A DNA stretch of 64,000 nt from Cohnella sp. AR92 (GTDB lineage: Bacteria; Bacillota; Bacilli; Paenibacillales; Paenibacillaceae), in NCBI RefSeq assembly GCF_003990975.1, contig NZ_RZJR01000002.1, positions 469,550-533,549 on the forward strand. The letters run 5' to 3'. Below the pieces are notes generated by a model. That model searched no databases. It was not told the DNA's origin and saw nothing but the letters and a program-made list of their open reading frames with translations. This document shows, one piece after another, positions 59,732-64,000 of the stretch. The number at the start of each line of letters is the position of its first letter. The stretch's first letter is position 1. The position numbers were made by a program, and so were the translations under genes.

Positions 59732-62173
59732 TTACACGTAGCTGATCGTCTTCACGCCGTTGAGGCTTGCCGCTTCGATCGCGAAGCCTTCCGGCAGCGC
59801 GCCCTTCAGGACGATCTCGCGCGTCTCGCCCGCGACGAGGTCGAAGTAGTTGTCGGACAGCGTGCCGACCACGTTCAACAGGCCCGCGTCCTTGGCGAAT
59901 GTATCCGTCGAGATCGCGATCAGCGTGTCGCCGTTATCCATCGGCTTCGTCGTTACGCTTAGCTCCGCCGGCTTCAGCTTCAGCTGATGCGGCTTGCCGA
60001 GCGTGTACGCTTGACGCGCCAGGCGCTCTCCGCCGCTCGACAGCAGGTTGACGAACACGATCGTCTGCGCTGCGTCGAAGCCGCCGACGTTCAGCTTCTC
60101 GAGCTCGGTCGACTGGTGGCCGAACGCCTTGACGCCGCGCTCCTCGGTCTTGACGACCTTGTCCGTCGCCAGATCGTAGAATTCGACCGTCACTCGGCCT
60201 TCGAAGTCGCCGTTGTCGTGGATCAGGTGCAGCGAAGCTTCCGCTTGCCCCGGAGTGATCTTCGCGACGACGTTCGGCGCTTGGAACGTTCTCTTCATGT
60301 AGTAGTACGAAGGCTTCTTCACCTTGCCGTAGTCGACGAGCGCCCAGCTGATCGACGGCCACAGGTCGCTCCACTGCCAGATGAGCGCGCCGGACGTGTC
60401 CGGCATGCGGGATACCCAGTGCTCGACGCCGTAGCGAAGCGCGTTCGCTTGCAGGAGCTGGTTCACGTAGACGAACTGCTCCTTGGTCGCCGGCAGGCGA
60501 TAGTCGCCGACGGTGTAGTAGAACAAGCGCTGGATGCCGTTCGGCGCCTTCTGCATCGCGTCGAACTTCGGATCGCGCAGATCGGCTTCCGCGTCGACGG
60601 CGTCCATCACCTTCGTCGATGGATAAGACTGCATGCCGAACTCGGAGAGGAAGCGGCCGTTGACTTCGCGATACTCCTCGTAAGGATGGGTCTGACCCCA
60701 GACGTACCAGGAGTGCAGGTCGCCGTAGTCGCCTTCATAGCGCGAGTCGTCGAACGTCAGCATGTACGGACTGGTCGGCCAGTACGGACGAAGCGTGTCC
60801 TTGCGGCACACTTCCTTCAGCACGTCGAAGTACAGCTTCTCGCCGAAGCCGTGCTTGCGCTTCTTGCGGCTGCGTTCGATGAAGAACATGTTCTCGTTGT
60901 TGCCGCACCAGAGCACGATGCTCGGGTGGGAGCCGAACTCGTCGAGGACGAAGTCCGCTTCCTTGCGCACAAGCTCGGAGAACTCGTCGTCATCCGGATA
61001 GTCGCCGCACGCGAACATGAAGTCCTGCCATACCATGATGCCCAGACGGTCGCATTCCGCGAAGAAGTCATGGTTCTCGTAGGTGCCGCCGCCCCAGACG
61101 CGAATCATGTTCATGTTCGCCGCCGCGATGTCTTCGATCTCCTGACGGTATTCTTCGGCGGTATCCAGGTTCGGCCACAGCTTGAGCGGAATCCAGTTGA
61201 CGCCCTTGCACAGGATGGCGACGCCGTTCACTTCGATGAGGAACTTGCGGCCTTGGTCGTCGTACGGCATCTTGATCTTCACTTCGCGCAAGCCGACGGA
61301 GCATTCCAATTCGTAGGAAGCGTCCTTCGCCTTCACTTCCACGGCCAGGCGATACAGATGCGCTTCGCCATGCCCCAATGGATACCAGCGCTTCGGATTC
61401 GCGATCTCCAGGGAAGTCTCGTAAACCCGCTCGCCCGGCGCCACGCTGACGGTTTCTTTTCTGACCGCGACCGCTTGCTCTCCGTCATAGACCGTATACG
61501 TCACTTCCGCTTCGAAGGCGGAGCCGCGAACGTTAACGATCTTGTGGTGCGCGTTTACGATGGCCTTGTCTTGGGAGATGCTCGTAAGGCGGTAGCTCAG
61601 ATGCTCGCCGCGGAGCTGCTCGTAGCCATCCACCTTGACGGCCTTATGAATGCCGACCGTCGCCACGCGAGCGCCCCAGTCCCAGCCGTAGCCGTACTGA
61701 GCTTTGCGTCCGAACAGGCGCGGGGAGATACCGTTCCAGAGGAACAGGTCTTCGCCGAACGCCTTCTCCTTCTCCTTGAGCGTCTCGGTCGGGGAAGAGA
61801 TGCGAACGACGAGCTCGTTCCGAGCCTTGGCCACGCCCTTCACATCGAAGCGATAGGACATGAACATGTTCTCGGTATGGCCGATAACCTTGCCGTTCAG
61901 TTCGATCTCCGCGAACGTATCGACGCCTTCGAACACCATCTCGAGCGCTTCGGAAGCAAGCTGCTCTTCGCTCAGTTCGAACGTATGGGCATAAGTCCAA
62001 TCGTCGTGCTCGACCCATTCGATCTTCGGCTCGAACAGAGTGTCGTATTCGTTAGGCAGAACGCCCTGCTCCATCAGATCCTTCTGAATGAAGCCCGGCA
62101 CCTGTGCCGGATACCGTTCGCCCGTCCTGCCATTCGTTGCTTGCCATGTTCCATTCAACAGAATTGTTTTCAT
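59732..62173 (-). CDS. Beta-mannosidase, GH2
   Basis: Cytosolic retaining glycosidase of 813 residues that removes terminal beta-mannosyl residues. The order is N-terminal jelly roll (WQATNGRTGERYPAQVPGF; PNEYDTLFE), Ig-like domain, then the TIM barrel. The mannosidase hallmarks are GYGWDWGARV, IRVWGGGTYENHDFF and WQDFMFACGDYP. The acid/base is E427 in LWCGNNENMFF and the nucleophile E511 in FLSEFGMQSYPS. The start follows AGAAGCGGGTG. Mannan or N-glycan core breakdown fits the GH38 genes 15 kb away. No partner gene is adjacent and no clear own terminator is seen before the thi promoter. Confidence 0.93.
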   Translation of the reverse strand: MKTILLNGTWQATNGRTGERYPAQVPGFIQKDLMEQGVLPNEYDTLFEPKIEWVEHDDWTYAHTFELSEEQLASEALEMVFEGVDTFAEIELNGKVIGHTENMFMSYRFDVKGVAKARNELVVRISSPTETLKEKEKAFGEDLFLWNGISPRLFGRKAQYGYGWDWGARVATVGIHKAVKVDGYEQLRGEHLSYRLTSISQDKAIVNAHHKIVNVRGSAFEAEVTYTVYDGEQAVAVRKETVSVAPGERVYETSLEIANPKRWYPLGHGEAHLYRLAVEVKAKDASYELECSVGLREVKIKMPYDDQGRKFLIEVNGVAILCKGVNWIPLKLWPNLDTAEEYRQEIEDIAAANMNMIRVWGGGTYENHDFFAECDRLGIMVWQDFMFACGDYPDDDEFSELVRKEADFVLDEFGSHPSIVLWCGNNENMFFIERSRKKRKHGFGEKLYFDVLKEVCRKDTLRPYWPTSPYMLTFDDSRYEGDYGDLHSWYVWGQTHPYEEYREVNGRFLSEFGMQSYPSTKVMDAVDAEADLRDPKFDAMQKAPNGIQRLFYYTVGDYRLPATKEQFVYVNQLLQANALRYGVEHWVSRMPDTSGALIWQWSDLWPSISWALVDYGKVKKPSYYYMKRTFQAPNVVAKITPGQAEASLHLIHDNGDFEGRVTVEFYDLATDKVVKTEERGVKAFGHQSTELEKLNVGGFDAAQTIVFVNLLSSGGERLARQAYTLGKPHQLKLKPAELSVTTKPMDNGDTLIAISTDTFAKDAGLLNVVGTLSDNYFDLVAGETREIVLKGALPEGFAIEAASLNGVKTISYV

Positions 62174-62338
62174 TCTTGCACCCGCTTCTCTGCTATGTTG
62201 TCATCGTAAGAGGCTAACGCTTCATAAAATAAGGCGTTTGTTTGTTGAAAAATTATTTAAAATCCTATAGTTAGGCTAACGATACGATACTACGAAACGG
62301 ACGAAAATGCAAAGGAATTCCGTCGCGAACGGTAAATA

Positions 62339-62361
62339 GAGCGCCTAACGAATAGGCGCTC
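62339..62361 (-). terminator. Terminator of the PLD-like gene
   Basis: Arms GAGCGCCTA and TAGGCGCTC with a five-base loop lie 17 bases after the stop codon on the minus strand; the following TATTTACC is only partly U-rich. Confidence 0.7.
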
Positions 62362-62377
62362 TCCCTGGATGGTCGCA

Positions 62378-63208
62378 TTACTTCTGGGCTTTGCGGAAGC
62401 CGGCCGACTCCGCTTCCCGCTCGGTGCAGAACATCCGCTCGGCCTTCGTCTGCTCGTACTGGGCTCCGCCGGGGACGTGATAGATCTTGTCTCCCTTGGA
62501 ATTGATGTTCCCCTTGATCTCCGGATTCGCGCAGGCAGCGGGAGCAGCGGATTCGGCCGCGGACTCGTCCGAGCCTTCCTCCTTCTCCTCGCCGGCGCTC
62601 CCGGATCCCGCCGAATCGTCCATCGCAATCGTCGGCGTTATCGTCTCGAAGCCCTTCTCGTCCGTCCACATCGCTTCGAATTGCTCCTCGAAGGAACGAG
62701 CGATATCGGCATTGCGGAAAATCACGAAAACCTCGTCGTTCGTCGTGCTCGCGGATTTGGAATAATTGAAGGAACCTGTCGTGGCGGCTTTCCCGTCTAC
62801 AAGGGTCATCTTCAGATGCATGAGTCCGCTATGGGAATTGATCTTCATCGGAATTCCCGCGCTCCCGAGCAGCTTCAGCGCTTCCTTCTGCGTCTTGCCG
62901 CCCGATTGGATCTTGTCGGTGATCAGGCGCACCTTCACGCCCCGCTTCGCCGCATCCTTGATCGCTTGCACGATGTCCGGATAAGTCAGGCTATAGATGG
63001 CGATATCGAGCGTCTCCTTCGCTTCTCCGATCAATGAGACGAGCTTCTCTTCCGGATGCTGATCGGCCTTGGTGAATGCCCATTCCACTTGATTCTCGCC
63101 GATGACGGCTGCGCTCGAATTCGACTTGCCCGTGATCTCCCCGGCGGAGCAGCCGCTTAACAGCAAGCCGACCGCCAGCGCCAAGCCCGTTATTCTCCAC
63201 TTCCGCAT
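62378..63208 (-). CDS. Phospholipase D-like lipoprotein with single HKD motif
   Basis: Extracellular lipoprotein of 276 residues from ATG 63208 (behind AAGGGGAG); lipobox LLSGC with C20. A PLD-type domain lies at about residues 40-180 with one HxKx4D motif: H131, K133 and D138 in MHLKMTLVDG, followed by GSFNYSKSAS. A single motif means the enzyme should dimerise, like the Nuc nuclease. A low-complexity acidic linker (about 200-226) leads to a C-terminal module with ANPEIKGNI, IYHVPGGAQYEQTK and MFCTEREAESAGFRKA, seen also in secreted thermonucleases. A surface nuclease is the likeliest role, phospholipase less so. The frame upstream to 63277 is unsupported. Confidence 0.85.
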   Translation of the reverse strand: MRKWRITGLALAVGLLLSGCSAGEITGKSNSSAAVIGENQVEWAFTKADQHPEEKLVSLIGEAKETLDIAIYSLTYPDIVQAIKDAAKRGVKVRLITDKIQSGGKTQKEALKLLGSAGIPMKINSHSGLMHLKMTLVDGKAATTGSFNYSKSASTTNDEVFVIFRNADIARSFEEQFEAMWTDEKGFETITPTIAMDDSAGSGSAGEEKEEGSDESAAESAAPAACANPEIKGNINSKGDKIYHVPGGAQYEQTKAERMFCTEREAESAGFRKAQK

Positions 63209-63324
63209 GGTATCTCCCCTTCGATGACTGCATGGGCTTAAGATCTGATTATCCCATTCGCCGCCGCCGCAAGTCAACGCATGGACGAGACACGCTGCTG
63301 ATCGTTAAAGACCTTTATCGAGCG

Positions 63325-64000
63325 TTATTGGTCCAATTCGTAATCCGACATCCCCGCCGGAATCGGAGCCGGACGCTCGCAGGAGCTCTTCATGACGTAG
63401 TGGGCGCCGGACGCGGAGGCTTCGTGGATGCCCTCCATCGCTTCCAGGACGTGATAAGCCAGATCGCCGCTCGCCCGATGCGCCCTTCCGTTCGCGATGG
63501 CCCGCGCCATGTCCGCCGCGCCGATGCCGCGAGCGTTCTCCGTGTTGGCATGCGTAAGCGGAACGGCGGTCCATTCCTGCTGGCCGGCCTTGCGCAACTT
63601 GACCGTTCCGCCGAAATTATTCGGGTCCGGAACGAGAAGCGAGCCTTCGCTGCCGTAAACTTCGATCCATGGGAGCGTCGAGCCGCCCTTCGTATCGAAG
63701 CTGGTCAGGATCGTGCCGATCGGTCCGTTCGCGAAGTCCAGGACGCCCGCGACGTGAGTCGGCACCTCGACCGCAATCTTCTCGCCTGCCTTCGGTTTGC
63801 TCGTAATCGTTCTCTCCGCGAAGGACTTGCGCGCGGAACCGGTTACCCGTGCGATCGGTCCCAGCATGGACACGAGCGCGGTCAGGTAGTACGGGCCCAT
63901 ATCGAACATTGGGCCGCCGCCCGCTTTGTAATAGAAGGCCGGGTCCGGATGCCAGCTCTCGTGGCCGCCGCTCATCATGAACGCCGTCGCGCCGATCGGA
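63325..64000 (-). CDS. Gfo/Idh/MocA-family oxidoreductase, N-terminus outside window
   Basis: C-terminal part of an NAD(P)-dependent sugar or inositol dehydrogenase-like protein; the frame is open to the right edge, so the Rossmann domain lies beyond base 64000. The visible part (about 224 residues) is the dimerisation/catalytic domain: [43 protein letters not shown] and [20 protein letters not shown]. The catalytic lysine region is outside the window. An ATG at 63978 is internal and not a start. Substrate unknown. Confidence 0.88.
   Translation of the reverse strand, partial: PIGATAFMMSGGHESWHPDPAFYYKAGGGPMFDMGPYYLTALVSMLGPIARVTGSARKSFAERTITSKPKAGEKIAVEVPTHVAGVLDFANGPIGTILTSFDTKGGSTLPWIEVYGSEGSLLVPDPNNFGGTVKLRKAGQQEWTAVPLTHANTENARGIGAADMARAIANGRAHRASGDLAYHVLEAMEGIHEASASGAHYVMKSSCERPAPIPAGMSDYELDQ

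Noticed and set aside
59987..62209. 740-codon open frame antisense to the GH2 beta-mannosidase
   Set aside because: A typical GC-rich shadow frame; no ribosome site or recognisable domain, while the minus-strand gene has complete catalytic motifs.
62210..62230. cre-like TGAAGCGTTAGCC upstream of the GH2 gene
   Set aside because: The CG core is one base out of register with the CcpA consensus.

Overview
The window looks like a chromosomal segment of a GC-rich, soil-type Firmicute of the Paenibacillaceae (Paenibacillus or Cohnella-like). Evidence: strong AGGAGG-type ribosome sites, the Bacillus-type hemE-hemH-hemY order, a YtxG/YtxH-like pair, YesM/YesN-type two-component and AraC-type sensors beside glycoside hydrolases, several copper-amine-oxidase-like 'stalk' domain surface proteins, and a TPP riboswitch. 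I see no tRNA, rRNA, CRISPR array, insertion sequence or prophage block. The assignment is inference from gene content only.

Layout. 1-3.1 kb: sensor kinase/response regulator pair; the regulator runs off the left edge. 3.2-6 kb: two tandem paralogous secreted stalk-domain proteins. 6.2-9.6 kb: the heme operon hemEHY. 9.8-11.8 kb: MFS exporter and an O-methyltransferase. 12-17.1 kb: LtaS-like phosphoglycerol transferase, MBOAT O-acyltransferase and an SGNH/AlgX-like protein fused to a stalk domain, read here as a surface-polymer synthesis and acylation cluster. 17.2-25 kb: small housekeeping and cell-envelope genes (DUF1450, HesB-like, DUF1232, LysM-M14 peptidase, murI, ytxGH-like pair, SufR-like regulator, HepT-like protein with an unlisted 47-residue membrane protein in front of it, Dabb protein, CuA-type cupredoxin, holin). 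25.1-27.1 kb: small secreted protein, ApbE flavin transferase and ferric-reductase-like membrane protein. 27.1-27.55 kb: a 51-bp tandem repeat. 27.6-29.5 kb: adenine deaminase.

29.5-46.3 kb is a carbohydrate island: a large secreted protein interrupted by an in-frame amber codon, an ABC sugar importer (two permeases and a lipoprotein), an AraC-type membrane sensor, two GH38-type proteins, a DUF1861 protein and a divergent AraC regulator. Imperfect catabolite-response (cre-like) sites lie in front of several of these units. 46.4-52.2 kb: the phosphate uptake operon pstSCAB-phoU, headed by a stalk/beta-propeller protein. 52.6-55.8 kb: a carbohydrate esterase and a GH42 beta-galactosidase, divergently arranged. 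55.7-59.7 kb: a TPP-riboswitch-controlled operon thiM-thiD-thiE ending in an NCS2 (xanthine/uracil-type) permease, which I infer to be a thiamine-precursor transporter. 59.7-64 kb: GH2 beta-mannosidase, a phospholipase-D-like lipoprotein and a partial Gfo/Idh/MocA oxidoreductase.

The observations most worth a second look are the in-frame amber in the 29.5-32.2 kb gene, the NCS2 permease locked into a TPP-controlled operon, the polymer-modification cluster with its unusual SGNH-stalk fusion, the 51-bp hairpin repeat, and the stalk/propeller protein leading the pst operon.
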